Positions 8,590 through 17,274 are shown, counted from the first letter of the stretch. The stretch is 35,425 nt of DNA from Chloroflexi bacterium OHK40 (GCA_004367505.1 SFCB01000276.1:1-35425); one strand, 5' to 3'. Notes: generated by a model not told the origin, from the sequence alone. A program made the numbers and translations.

Positions 8590-11061
8590 GCGCACGACGT
8601 AGTAGGTCGGCCCACGCCCATCAGGAAAGGGGGGGCCGGTCGCCTCGGGCGTGGATGCAAGGCTCGCGTCAAGGGCGGCGGCCTCCTCGGTGGCGAAGTA
8701 GCCGGTGAGCAGGAAGCGGTCGCCCGGCGCGGGTGGTGGCTCGGCGCTGCCCCCCTCGAAGACGCCGACAGGCCGCCCGGCCGCGAGGAAACGGAAGCTC
8801 GGGTGATCGCGCACCGTCCGGGGCACGTAGATCCGCCCATCGCCATCCTGACGGCCGGCGTAGATGCCCATCCAGCTCTGCACAGGGTAGAAGCCCCCGA
8901 ATACCTGCGGGTCGCGTGGCATCACCACGAAGTAGAGGCCAGCGTTGAGCCCGATCAGGCCACCCACGAGGATGAGCGGCGCAAGCCGCCAGGCCAGGGT
9001 CGGCCGGCTAGGGGCGAGGATGCGCCAGAGCTCGGCCCAGCCTGTAGCCGCGATAATACAGGCGGGAGCCAGGGCGCCGGAGCTACGCATGGCGTGGGGC
9101 GCATCCACCGCGAGGAGCCCCGGGAGGAGGCCGATGCCGAGGGCGCCGAGCAGGAATCGAGCGGGCCATGGGTCCGGGCGGCGCAGCAGGGCGGCGACTC
9201 CTGCGAGCAAGCCCACGCCGCTGATCACGTCGAGCAGCGGCCGGAAGGGGGCGTGGTGTCGGCCATTCGCGTCGCCCTCCACGGTGAACATCCGCAGGTG
9301 GCGGCCGAGGTTTGCGTCCAGGGCGGCCAGGGGGGCCTGGGCCCGCAGTGCCTCCTCGCCGAGCAGAAATACCGCCCCCACCCGCTCGTTGAAGTCGCCG
9401 GGGCGGGTGATGGCGTAGGCGGCGAGCGGCGCGACGGTGAGGGTCAGGCCCAGCGCGGCGGCGCTCGCCCCGGCCATCCAGCCGCGCCAGGCGCGTGGTT
9501 CGCGTAGCAGGAGCAGTAGCGCCAGCCACAGCGCCGCGAGGGGTGTGATCCGGCCGGTGTGGTAGGTCTGCGCGGCCAGCCCCAGCAGTGCCCCCGCCAG
9601 CAGGCATGCCCCGAGCGATCTGAGCGCCGGGAGGGCCGTGGCCCTCTGGGCCTCCCCGCCGGCCCGGCTCCGGTCGAGGCCAACGAGTAGTAGCCACCAG
9701 GCGCTGAGGCTGAGGAGCGGCTCGAACACCGTGGGAAAGGCGAAGCGGCTCAGGCTGATGTGCCAGCTGGAGACGGCGAGAAGCAGAGCTGCTACCAGGC
9801 CTACGGCGCGGTGTCCGCTGAGGCGGGCGGCCACGCCGTAGAGCGGCAGCACCGTGAGCGCGCCGGCCAGTGCCGTCACCAGGCGCATGGTCCAGAGATG
9901 AACGCCAAAGATGTTGATTGCGGCGGCAAAGGGGTAGAGGCCCAGGCCGGGGAGCTCCACCCGCTCCTCGCGCACGAAGATCGGGCGGTAGCCGGGGTCC
10001 TCGGCGATGCGTAGAGCCACCAGACCGTGGCGTGCCTCGTCGCGCCAGAGCCCAAAGGGCAGGTCGTCGATGCGATAGAGGCGCAGGGTAAGAGCCAGGC
10101 CGAGGATCGCCACGAGTGCGAGCAGCGGGACGCCCGGGCGGAGGGGCACGACGGCGCGAGCGGCCCCGAGGCCGCTCGGTAGCCGGGCGAGAACCAGCAG
10201 GGCGGCGGCGGCCAGGGCAGCGGCGATCCCGGTGGCAATTCGGGCGTGCATCAGCCCGGTGGCCAGGCCCAGGGTGGCGAGGGCCGTGGCGCCCCAGAGC
10301 GGGCCGAGGGCCGGGGGAGAGTCGCGGCCTGCCCACCAGCGCCAGCCGGCGAGCACAGTGGTGGCGCCGAGGGTCCATGGCGCCGGTGGCAGGGCCCAGG
10401 CCAGGCCATGCGGATCGCGCCAGGCCCAGGTGGCCAGCAGTAGGGCGAGCGCGGCGCAGAGCGCTCGGACGGCGGGCCGAGGGGCTGTCCAACCCGCCAG
10501 TGCGCCGAGCAGCGCGATCGGCCAACTCAGCCAGAGGGCGCGCAGGAGCGTTCCCCCTGCGTCGGCGGTGAGGGGCGTGAGGGTGAGGCGGTCGAGGGGC
10601 AAACCAAGGGCGCGGTAGTCGCGGCCGTCGGTAGCGGCGCCGGGCTGGCTGACAGCGGTGCGCAGGTCGAGTGGGCGGGTACCGGCGAGGCCGGCGGCGG
10701 CCCCCGGGGGCAGGAGCAGTTGGTAGCGGCGCCAGCCGGGGGTCACCTCAAAGGCGGCGAGCGTCACCCGCTCGCCCACGAGCGCCACCAGTGGCGTGCC
10801 TTCAGCGGCCAGACGCTCGCCGCTCAGCCGCATCTCGAGCCGGGCGGGGCCGAGCGGCGCGCCATGGAGCATCAGCCGGGCATCGGGGCCACTCCAGCGA
10901 AAGCTCGCCCCGTCGCCCTGTTCAGCATCGTAGAAGCCGGCCAGGAAGCGCCCATCGCCGCCCGCGCCCACATCGAGGCGGAGCGGCGGCGCGGCCAGCA
11001 GCGCCAGCCACAGCGCGAGCACGGCGAGGCCCGCGATGATCAGGGATGCCCGTGTAGCCAC
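8581..11061 (-). CDS. GT39/PMT-like membrane glycosyltransferase with extracytoplasmic insert
   Basis: 826 residues from GTG 11061. The frame is open further up, but the residues before it are polar and the first membrane helix starts seven residues after this GTG. A membrane helix (about 7-25) is followed by about 150 residues of beta-rich, non-membrane sequence, then many helices to the C-terminal part. The key motif is RLYRIDDLPFGLWRDEARHG (about 324-343), whose Asp-Glu pair D341-E342 matches the catalytic first-loop DE of PMT/ArnT-type enzymes that use polyprenyl-phosphate sugars. After the last helices comes a C-terminal soluble segment of about 100 residues. Likely role: transfer of a lipid-linked sugar to an envelope acceptor; the acceptor is unknown. 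A TACAAT box sits six bases before the start, so the transcript may be leaderless. Confidence 0.8.
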   Translation of the reverse strand: MATRASLIIAGLAVLALWLALLAAPPLRLDVGAGGDGRFLAGFYDAEQGDGASFRWSGPDARLMLHGAPLGPARLEMRLSGERLAAEGTPLVALVGERVTLAAFEVTPGWRRYQLLLPPGAAAGLAGTRPLDLRTAVSQPGAATDGRDYRALGLPLDRLTLTPLTADAGGTLLRALWLSWPIALLGALAGWTAPRPAVRALCAALALLLATWAWRDPHGLAWALPPAPWTLGATTVLAGWRWWAGRDSPPALGPLWGATALATLGLATGLMHARIATGIAAALAAAALLVLARLPSGLGAARAVVPLRPGVPLLALVAILGLALTLRLYRIDDLPFGLWRDEARHGLVALRIAEDPGYRPIFVREERVELPGLGLYPFAAAINIFGVHLWTMRLVTALAGALTVLPLYGVAARLSGHRAVGLVAALLLAVSSWHISLSRFAFPTVFEPLLSLSAWWLLLVGLDRSRAGGEAQRATALPALRSLGACLLAGALLGLAAQTYHTGRITPLAALWLALLLLLREPRAWRGWMAGASAAALGLTLTVAPLAAYAITRPGDFNERVGAVFLLGEEALRAQAPLAALDANLGRHLRMFTVEGDANGRHHAPFRPLLDVISGVGLLAGVAALLRRPDPWPARFLLGALGIGLLPGLLAVDAPHAMRSSGALAPACIIAATGWAELWRILAPSRPTLAWRLAPLILVGGLIGLNAGLYFVVMPRDPQVFGGFYPVQSWMGIYAGRQDGDGRIYVPRTVRDHPSFRFLAAGRPVGVFEGGSAEPPPAPGDRFLLTGYFATEEAAALDASLASTPEATGPPFPDGRGPTYYVVRAR

Positions 11062-11067
11062 GGGCCG

Positions 11068-11073
11068 ATTGTA
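11068..11073 (-). promoter_or_regulatory. -10 box placed for a leaderless transcript of the GT39-like gene
   Basis: TACAAT on the minus strand ends six bases before the GTG start at 11061, so the predicted start point falls on or next to the GTG. No ribosome-binding site fits between them. A -35 match is not evident (GTGGGC at 17-base spacing). Confidence 0.45.
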
Positions 11074-11127
11074 GCAGATGTCCGTGTGTCGCCCACGAGC
11101 ACCGTGGAGGTGTGGCTCTGGGTATGC

Positions 11128-11146
11128 CACCCCTGCGTACGCGGGG
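11128..11146. repeat. Copy of GC-rich palindromic element
   Basis: Sequence of the type CCCTGCGTACGCGGGGGCA resembles the GCGGGGGCAG units at 4020-4075 and 14238-14252. The 153-base gap between the glycosyltransferase start and the metal ATPase stop (11062-11214) holds only this, the -10 box and no gene. Confidence 0.4.
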
Positions 11147-11214
11147 GCAAACGGTCCAAACGATGGGCCAGGCCCGTAACCAGGGGCCGCGCCGGGCCGG
11201 AAGGGAGCGCTGGC

Positions 11215-13146
11215 CTAGCCCCGGTAGGCCAGCAGGCGCAGCCCGTTCAGTACCACCAGGATCGTGCTCCCCTCGTGGCCCACCACGCCGATCGGCAGCG
11301 GCACGCCAACCGTGAGCGTGGAGATCACCAGCACAACGACGACTGCCATCGCGAAGGCGATATTCTGCCAGACGATCCGCTGGGTGCGCTTACTTAACCC
11401 GACGGCGTAGCCGATCGCCCCGAGGTCGTCCGACATGAGCACGATGTCGGCGGTCTCCAGGGCCGCGTCGGTGCCTGCGGCGCCCATGGCGACGCCGCTC
11501 GTCGCCGCCGCGAGGGCCGGGGCGTCGTTCACACCGTCGCCGACCATGGCCACCGGGCCGTAGCGGCGCTCCAGTTCACCCACGAGGCGCAGCTTGTCTT
11601 CGGGCAGCAGGCCCGCGTAGACCTCGTCCACCCCCAGACGGCGGGCCATAGCCTCGGCCACACGTGGGCTGTCGCCGGTAAGCATCACCACCCGCGCGAT
11701 GCCGGCGGCACGCAGGGCCGCGATCTGGGCTGCCGCGTCGGCTCGCTCGCGGTCCATCACCGCCACAAGCCCGAGCCAGCGCTCGCCACGGCGGGCGAGC
11801 AGCACCGTGCCCCGGCCCTCATCAGCCAGGCGCTCGGCCTCGGCGAGCAGGGCTGGCGGTGCCGGGTGGCCGACGTGCTCCATCAAGCGCGCGGAGCCCA
11901 CCACGATCTCCTCGCCCTCCCGGCGGGCGCGCACGCCCATGCCGGTGATCGCCTCGAACTGCTCTGGCTCCTCGGGCGTCAGGCCTCGAGACGCGGCATA
12001 GGTGAGGATGGCGCGGGCGATCGGGTGCTCGCTCGGCTGCTCGGCGCAGGCCACGGCGGCCAGCAGTTCAGCCTCGCCAACCCCCGGGAGGGGCACCACA
12101 TCGGTTACCTCCGGGCGGCCATAGGTGAGCGTGCCCGTCTTGTCGAAGGCCACCACTCGTACCCGGCTCAGCTCCTCGAGGTGGGCTCCGCCCTTGAAGA
12201 GTACGCCACGCCGCGCCGCGTTGGCGATCGCGCTCAAGAGCGCTGCCGGCACGCTGATCACCAGGGCGCACGGCGAGGCAACGGTGAGCAGCACCATGCC
12301 CCGGTAGAAGTTCTCGGCGAAGGGTACGCCGAAGAACAGTGGCCCGAGCGTGATAAAGAGCGCCACCGCGCCGATCACCCCCACGGCGTAGTACTGCTCG
12401 GCCCGGTCGAGAAAGCTCTGGGTGCGCGCCTTCCGGGCCTGGGCTTCGCTCACCATGCCGATGATCCGGGCCAGGGTGCTCTCGCTGGCCGGCCGGGAGA
12501 CCAGCACATCCAGCGCGCCGTTCTGGTTGAGCGTGCCGGCAAGTACAGTGGCGCCTTCACCTTTCTGCACCGGCATGCTCTCCCCAGTAAGGGCTGATTC
12601 GTCGAAACTGCCACTGCCGCGCAGAATGACCCCGTCCAGCGGCACCCGGTCCCCAGGGTGCAGCGCCACGACGTCGCCCACCTGCACCGCCTCGACCGGC
12701 AGCTCGATCAAAGCGTCGCCGCGCCGCACCCGCACGGTCTCGGGCCGCAGCTCGAGCAGCGCGCTGATCGCCCGGCGGGTGCGTTCCATGGCGTAGCTCT
12801 GGAGCAGGTTGGAGAGCGAAAAGAGGAAGAGCAGAATGGCTCCCTCGGCCCACGCGCCGACGTAGGCCGCCCCGAGCGCCGCGAGCACCATTAGCAGGTC
12901 TACCTCTACGGTGCGCTCGCGCAGAGCGGCGACGATCGCGCGCACGGCGTAGAAGCTGCCGAAGACGTAGGTGGCCACCTGGACGGCCAGAAGCAGGCCG
13001 GGGGCCGCACCCACCCGCTCCATCAGGCTGCCCGCGATGATTCCGGCCAAGGTCAGGGCAACAAAGAGCGGCTCGATGACCCGATCATCAACGTGGAGCC
13101 GCCAGCGCCGCTCGCCATCGGCCCGTGTGTGGTGAAAGGTTGACAT
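11215..13146 (-). CDS. P1B-4-type heavy-metal transporting ATPase (CoaT/CtpD-like)
   Basis: 643 residues. All P-type signatures are present: TGES (187-190), phosphorylated D335 in DKTGTLT, the HP pair of P1B pumps (H374-P375), and GDGVND (536-541). The transmembrane metal site reads SPC (291-293), not CPC, and the last helix has HEGST (624-628) followed by NGLRLL. SPC plus HEGGT-like is the P1B-4 signature, whose known substrates are Co, Fe and Zn, exported using ATP. There is no N-terminal CxxC metal-binding domain; the protein starts with a short His-containing segment and six predicted helices before the core, fitting that subgroup. It lies 29 bases downstream of the TrmB-like regulator, so the two form an operon. 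The metal cannot be told from sequence; iron or cobalt/zinc efflux is most likely. Confidence 0.88.
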   Translation of the reverse strand: MSTFHHTRADGERRWRLHVDDRVIEPLFVALTLAGIIAGSLMERVGAAPGLLLAVQVATYVFGSFYAVRAIVAALRERTVEVDLLMVLAALGAAYVGAWAEGAILLFLFSLSNLLQSYAMERTRRAISALLELRPETVRVRRGDALIELPVEAVQVGDVVALHPGDRVPLDGVILRGSGSFDESALTGESMPVQKGEGATVLAGTLNQNGALDVLVSRPASESTLARIIGMVSEAQARKARTQSFLDRAEQYYAVGVIGAVALFITLGPLFFGVPFAENFYRGMVLLTVASPCALVISVPAALLSAIANAARRGVLFKGGAHLEELSRVRVVAFDKTGTLTYGRPEVTDVVPLPGVGEAELLAAVACAEQPSEHPIARAILTYAASRGLTPEEPEQFEAITGMGVRARREGEEIVVGSARLMEHVGHPAPPALLAEAERLADEGRGTVLLARRGERWLGLVAVMDRERADAAAQIAALRAAGIARVVMLTGDSPRVAEAMARRLGVDEVYAGLLPEDKLRLVGELERRYGPVAMVGDGVNDAPALAAATSGVAMGAAGTDAALETADIVLMSDDLGAIGYAVGLSKRTQRIVWQNIAFAMAVVVVLVISTLTVGVPLPIGVVGHEGSTILVVLNGLRLLAYRG

Positions 13147-13175
13147 AGCAATACTTTCCGGCTCTGCGTTTCGCG

Positions 13176-13946
13176 CTAGTGCAGCACCTGCCGATCTTCT
13201 GGCGAGAGTTGCGCCAGCAGATCGGGCCCGAGATGAGCGAAGATGCGTTGCGCGAAGAGCTCCATCCAGATAAACTGGCGGGCGATCAGCACCATATTCG
13301 GGTTGGTCGTGACCGTGGCCGACGTGAGCTGGTGGCCGCTGGCGATCAAGAATTCGCGCTCGTCGGCGACGACGATCAGCGTCTCCACCATGCGGTGCAG
13401 CTCGGTCTCCCGCTTGGGGTGCCGCACCACCTGGCCGAGCTCGAACACCGCGTCGCCGGTGAGGATGACGCCGAGGGAAATGCCACGGTGATGGGCTGCT
13501 TCGAGCCGGGCGCGCAGCGCGGCAACGTCGGCATCAGTGAGTACGAGCATCAGCTCGCGGGTGACGCCGTCGATCAGCTCGCCGGCGTAGGCTAGCGCCT
13601 CCCGGCGGCCACTGAAGTTCCAGAGTCGCCCCGACTCTTCCTGGTTGTAGAGCGGCAGCAGCTCGGCCCGCAGGCTCGCCGCCCGCTCGCGTGCCTCACG
13701 CTCGTACCGGTCCAGCAGGACGGCCGGCGAAACCGGGCGGTAGAGGGTGGCCTTCTCGTCTTCCGACTTCAGCGCGGCGCCCCGCGCCTCCAGCCGCCCG
13801 AGGGCCTCGTACACCATCGAGCGCGGCACGCCCGAGCTCTTGCTGAGCTGGTAGCCCGTGGCGGGATGCTCGCTCAGTAGGGCCAGGTACACCTTCGCCT
13901 CGTATTCCGTGAGGCCCAGGGCCGCAAGCTGCTCCAGCAGGTTCAT
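13176..13946 (-). CDS. TrmB-family transcriptional regulator
   Basis: 256 residues. The N-terminal 70 residues are the TrmB winged helix-turn-helix (LGLTEYEAKVYLALL, then GYQLSKSSGVPRSMVYEALGRLEARG). A coiled linker (about 85-105) follows, then a PLD-like C-terminal domain of the TrmB family without the sugar-binding extension. An AGGAG site lies upstream of the ATG at 13946. It is the first gene of the operon with the P1B-4 metal ATPase, 29 bases ahead of it. A palindrome covers the predicted transcription start, so autoregulation and control of the pump are likely. TrmB proteins are better known as sugar regulators; here metal sensing is inferred only from position. His clusters occur in the C-terminal half, but no classic metal site can be named. 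Confidence 0.85.
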   Translation of the reverse strand: MNLLEQLAALGLTEYEAKVYLALLSEHPATGYQLSKSSGVPRSMVYEALGRLEARGAALKSEDEKATLYRPVSPAVLLDRYEREARERAASLRAELLPLYNQEESGRLWNFSGRREALAYAGELIDGVTRELMLVLTDADVAALRARLEAAHHRGISLGVILTGDAVFELGQVVRHPKRETELHRMVETLIVVADEREFLIASGHQLTSATVTTNPNMVLIARQFIWMELFAQRIFAHLGPDLLAQLSPEDRQVLH

Positions 13947-13974
13947 GGCTGCGCCATCTCCTGAGTGCTGTCAT

Positions 13975-13996
13975 AGTAGTTCGTATTCAAACTACT
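13975..13996 (-). promoter_or_regulatory. Candidate operator for the TrmB-like regulator
   Basis: Inverted arms AGTAGTT and AACTACT (7 of 7 paired) are separated by 8 bases. The palindrome starts nine bases past the -10 box, covering about +1 to +22. Binding here would block initiation or early elongation, which fits repression by the first gene product. Confidence 0.6.
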
Positions 13997-14004
13997 GTGA
14001 AGGT

Positions 14005-14033
14005 AGTATACCGCGCTAGCGGCCCAGCGTCAA
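14005..14033 (-). promoter_or_regulatory. Promoter of the TrmB-metal ATPase operon
   Basis: TTGACG (14028-14033), a 17-base spacer and TATACT (14005-14010) on the minus strand. It is close to consensus and directs transcription into the regulator gene. The predicted start is near 13998. Confidence 0.75.
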
Positions 14034-14187
14034 GCGTTGGGCGTCTGGTAGGTGTGGCACGGTATCTTGCACACAGACGCGGGGATGGGACGACAATATA
14101 TATCAACCGCACGTATCCCGGTCCTGTCCATAGGTGCGGAGGTGGCAGACACCAGGAAGGTTCCGGCGTGGAGTCCGTCTGGGTGTC

Positions 14188-14300
14188 ATTCCCGCGAAAG
14201 CGGGAACCCAGCGCACGCGGGAACCCAGCCCCCCAACTTGCGCGGGGGCAGGCGTGCGGGCGTCCCACCCTGGACGCCCGCCTGCGCGGGTGTTCACGCC
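14188..14300. repeat. Palindromic/tandem repeat cluster in a 450-base gene-free spacer
   Basis: The spacer 14034-14490 has no supported gene. It holds TTCCCGC-gaaa-GCGGGAA (a 7-bp hairpin of the type common in many GC-rich bacterial spacers) and a 17-base tandem pair built on GCGGGAACCCAGC (14200-14212 and 14217-14229). It also holds a GCGGGGGCAGG unit (14242-14252) like those near 4030, and a 10-bp hairpin GCGGGCGTCC/GGACGCCCGC (14256-14281). It looks like a patchwork of dispersed spacer elements. Confidence 0.55.
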
Positions 14301-14349
14301 CTCGGCTCCAGGGCGCGGGCGGTGGGGGTGCCGTGCAGCCTACACAAAC

Positions 14350-14375
14350 AGCCGGGGTGCCTGCACACCCCGGCT
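14350..14375 (-). terminator. Hairpin terminator downstream of the secreted repeat protein gene
   Basis: AGCCGGGGTG and CACCCCGGCT form a perfect 10-bp stem with a 6-base loop. On the minus strand it is followed by TGTTTGTGT, a fairly T-rich run. It lies about 115 bases after the stop of the gene ending at 14491. Confidence 0.55.
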
Positions 14376-14490
14376 TGATGCGACCGCGACGGTTCGTGCG
14401 CTCCGTGGAACCACCACACTCGTTCGCTTGCACGCGCAGGGACGCAGCGTGCTGCCGCTACGAGGGACCGAAGGCGCACCGGGATGCCAT

Positions 14491-15795
14491 TTAGAAGTCT
14501 GGCGCCTGGGGACCACGTGCATCTTCGGGAAACTGGGCGTCGGGCACAAACTCGACCGCCGGGCTGTCATAGATCGGTGTGCCCGGGTAGACCACGCCCC
14601 CCTGGGTTCCGATCAGGTCGCTGTTGTTGTCCACCACCACCGGCGGCGGCGGATCAACGATTGGCACCAGTTCGCTGATCACCGGGTCGCCCGGGGTGAC
14701 GAGTAGCACATCGTTGGAGATCACCAGGCGCCCGCTGCGCTGGCCCTCGGCGGTGAACTTGTAGGTTCCCGTGGGCAACCGTCCATCCAACTGCACCAGG
14801 GCGAAGAACTCGCCGAACTCGTTCGTCACCTGCAGGGGCAGTGGCCGCACTGAGTTGTCGGGGAGAGTGGCCCATACGCTCACGGCCTCGTACGGCTCGA
14901 AGAACTGGCCGGCGATCTCGAATTGCTCGTCCTGGGTGGCGGTGATGCCGCTTTTGTGGCGCCAGAGTACTACGAGCTGGGCCCAGCCGTTGGGGGTGGA
15001 GGACTGGGATGCCAGGTTGAAGCTGGCGATCACCTGGTAGCCACTGTCGCGCCCCCTTGCGGTGAAGTGGTAGGTGCCCGTGGGGAAGAGCGGATCGAAG
15101 TGGAAGCTCGTGCTGAAGCTACCAACATCGCTCGTGAACTGTGAGGGGTAGCCAAGCACCGAGCCGTCGGGGAAGGTGATCCACACATCGACGATCTCGT
15201 TGGCGCGAAAGCCGCGCCCAAAGATATTGGCCGTGGAGTTGTGCAGGCCGCTGGGATCGCCGGTGGTATTATCTTCCACCCGCAGGCTCGCGCGGCCAGG
15301 GTTGCTCTGGCCCATCGGCAGGGCCCGTAGAACGAAATAGCCCTTGCCGAGGCGATTGCTCGACGCGCCCCAGGCCGTCACTTCATAGCAGCCGTAGGGC
15401 CAGGCCGCCGAGGCCGTCAGGGTCGTGTAATAGTCGCCTCCGTTGCTCGTCACGGCCTCCCACGGGAAGTTCGGCGGCATATCCACCAGCCCATCGAGGC
15501 CACCAGCGGAGAGCGCGCTAAAGATCCGCCCGTCGGGGAAGACCAGGCTCAGATAGATCGCCTCGTTGTCCCAGAACTGGCGCGGCGCGATGCCGAACTC
15601 CTTTGTTTGGAAGACCACAGGGGCCTGGCCGCCGCTGCGGGCGCAGGGAGCCAGGCCCTCGCTACTGAGCACGAAGACTTCCGCGCCCCCATTGTAGCTC
15701 TGGGCCGCCGCCTGGAAGCTGAAGGCGCCGATCACGGCCGCGATGGCCAGGGCGACGCCGATGGCGAAAAGCCGCCTGCTGTTTGTCAGAGTCAT
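14491..15795 (-). CDS. Secreted protein with three related beta-sandwich-like repeats, function unknown
   Basis: 434 residues. It begins with a signal peptide (core about 9-30, AQA-type end near 32) after a good AGGAGG site. Three related units follow at about 65-158, 168-262 and 272-366. Each has a phrase like NEIVDVWITFPDGSV, a middle GxFxxxxxF strand, and PTGTYxFTARGxxSGY at the end. The pattern suggests Ig-like or FN3-like extracellular modules. Cys51 and Cys136 could pair in the first unit. The C-terminal 65 residues are Pro-rich and acidic, without a sorting motif or membrane helix. I do not recognise the family; a surface adhesin or structural protein is a guess. A strong hairpin follows the gene. 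Confidence 0.7.
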   Translation of the reverse strand: MTLTNSRRLFAIGVALAIAAVIGAFSFQAAAQSYNGGAEVFVLSSEGLAPCARSGGQAPVVFQTKEFGIAPRQFWDNEAIYLSLVFPDGRIFSALSAGGLDGLVDMPPNFPWEAVTSNGGDYYTTLTASAAWPYGCYEVTAWGASSNRLGKGYFVLRALPMGQSNPGRASLRVEDNTTGDPSGLHNSTANIFGRGFRANEIVDVWITFPDGSVLGYPSQFTSDVGSFSTSFHFDPLFPTGTYHFTARGRDSGYQVIASFNLASQSSTPNGWAQLVVLWRHKSGITATQDEQFEIAGQFFEPYEAVSVWATLPDNSVRPLPLQVTNEFGEFFALVQLDGRLPTGTYKFTAEGQRSGRLVISNDVLLVTPGDPVISELVPIVDPPPPVVVDNNSDLIGTQGGVVYPGTPIYDSPAVEFVPDAQFPEDARGPQAPDF

Positions 15796-16148
15796 GGCCG
15801 GTGTTCCCTCCTCGGTAGCACAGTGGCTTGCACGGAGCGCGCCGTCTGGCGCGTCCCACCTTCAACACCTGGAGCGTTCGAAGCGGGCCTGTGTAGCCGT
15901 CCTCCACGCAAGGAACAGCAAGGCCCGGCCGTGCCGCCTGGCAGGCCCTGATCGGTGCGGTGGCTGATTGCTGGGCTGGTTCCCCCCTGGCGCCGGCGGG
16001 GAAAAGGCCGGGCAGCCGGTCGCCGCTGTGGTGATATAGTACTGATAGGAAGCTGAGATGCCTAGCGTCGTAAATTACGGCAGGCTTACACCCCGCTATC
16101 GCGTAGAATAGCGATCGGTGTCGGTCGCTGCTCAGCAACGGGAATGGT
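15796..16148. other. Divergent spacer between the secreted repeat protein and the DUF2330 gene
   Basis: These 353 bases hold no gene I can support. Visible pieces are a 6-bp hairpin CGCGCC/GGCGCG (15838-15853), a TATAGT (16035-16040) without a good -35 box, the small palindrome CGTAA-a-TTACG (16069-16079), and CGCTAT/ATAGCG arms around a TAGAAT at 16104-16109. Promoters for both flanking genes probably lie here but cannot be fixed by eye. Confidence 0.4.
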
Positions 16149-17162
16149 ATGCCATCGATCCGGCGTTTCGGGATGCTGCTGGCGGCCCTGCTCGCGCTCG
16201 CGCCCGCGCTTGCCCGCGCCTGTGGCCTGCCGCTGGAGGCGCGCATTAGCTACGAGCAGGCCCTGCTAATCGTCGAAGGGCGGCGGCAGCAACTCATCGC
16301 CACCGTCGACCTGCGCGACGCCGCGCCCGACGCCGGGGTGGTCTTTCCGGTGCCGGGGCTTCCCGAGGCCGTCGATCAGCCCGCCGGTGGCGGCGAGCTC
16401 TTTCCATACCTGAAGCAGGCCACCAGGCCGCTGGTGCGGCGGGAACGCCGCTTTGTGTGGGCGCCGGCGCCCGACAGAGTCGGGGCGCCGGCGGGCGGGG
16501 TGGCCGTGCTCGGTGAGCAGACCCTGGGTGGCTACACGGTGGCGCGCCTCGCCGCCAACGATCCCGGCGCGCTCCAGGCGTGGCTCACGGAGCATGGCTA
16601 CGGACTGCCACCCGCCGCCGAGCCCATCCTTGCCGCTTACGTGGCGGAGGGCTGGGGCTTTGTAGCCGTCAAGCTTGCCGCGAGCGCGCCCAACGGCTCA
16701 CTCGACCCACTCCGCATCAGCTACGAGTCCGACCAGATCGTCTACCCGATGCGTCTCGGCGCGCTCGCCGACCAGCCGATCGCGGTCGATCTGTTCGTGC
16801 TGGCGCCCTACCGGGTAGCGGCGCCGCCGCTGGCGACCGCCTACGCCGGGCCGGTGGCGCAGCTCGATCCGGTGCCCCCGGCCGGGCTGGCCCCGCTCCT
16901 GGGCGCGGCACCTTATCTCACCCATGTGCGGGGCGAAGCGCTCAACCCGGCGGCGATCAGCGGCGATCTCATCCTGAGCCAGGCCCCCAGCGACGAACCC
17001 TACCGCGAAGAGATCATCGTCTACGACGAGGTAGCGATCCTCGGCGAGGGTCGTGGGCTCTTCGTGGCGCTCGTATGCCTGACCATGATCACCCCGCTCT
17101 CACTCCTGATCGCGCTCGCAATCCGGCGGCGCATCCTCCGGCTCTCGCCCCCACGGGAGTAG
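16149..17162 (+). CDS. DUF2330-family exported protein
   Basis: 337 residues. A signal peptide (core about 8-22, cut near ARACG) is followed by the DUF2330 pattern: ACGLPLEARISYEQALLIVEG at the mature start, then a phrase about pressure-to-value style VVFPVPG (about 64-70). A C-terminal membrane helix is at about 303-325, followed by an Arg-rich tail, so the protein is anchored with its main domain outside. A GGGA site is 6 bases before the ATG. The family has no proven function. The gene is plus-strand, divergent from the repeat protein and upstream of a tiny membrane protein 167 bases away. Confidence 0.75.
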   Translation: MPSIRRFGMLLAALLALAPALARACGLPLEARISYEQALLIVEGRRQQLIATVDLRDAAPDAGVVFPVPGLPEAVDQPAGGGELFPYLKQATRPLVRRERRFVWAPAPDRVGAPAGGVAVLGEQTLGGYTVARLAANDPGALQAWLTEHGYGLPPAAEPILAAYVAEGWGFVAVKLAASAPNGSLDPLRISYESDQIVYPMRLGALADQPIAVDLFVLAPYRVAAPPLATAYAGPVAQLDPVPPAGLAPLLGAAPYLTHVRGEALNPAAISGDLILSQAPSDEPYREEIIVYDEVAILGEGRGLFVALVCLTMITPLSLLIALAIRRRILRLSPPRE

Positions 17163-17274
17163 CGGCTCCTACCCGGAGGCGGTACCGCTGAGACAACCCT
17201 GAGAGGAGCTCCGGCGCCCTTGCGAGGGTGGGCCGAATGGGTGCATACTTAGAAGTAGAGCGTTCCACCAGGGC

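Noticed and set aside
14188-14300. CRISPR array
   Set aside because: Repeats are few, short and unevenly spaced (17-base tandem pair), with no equal-length spacers or cas genes.
13997-14494. 165-codon frame in the repeat-rich spacer
   Set aside because: It starts inside the TrmB promoter and is made of repeat units; no ribosome site or family.
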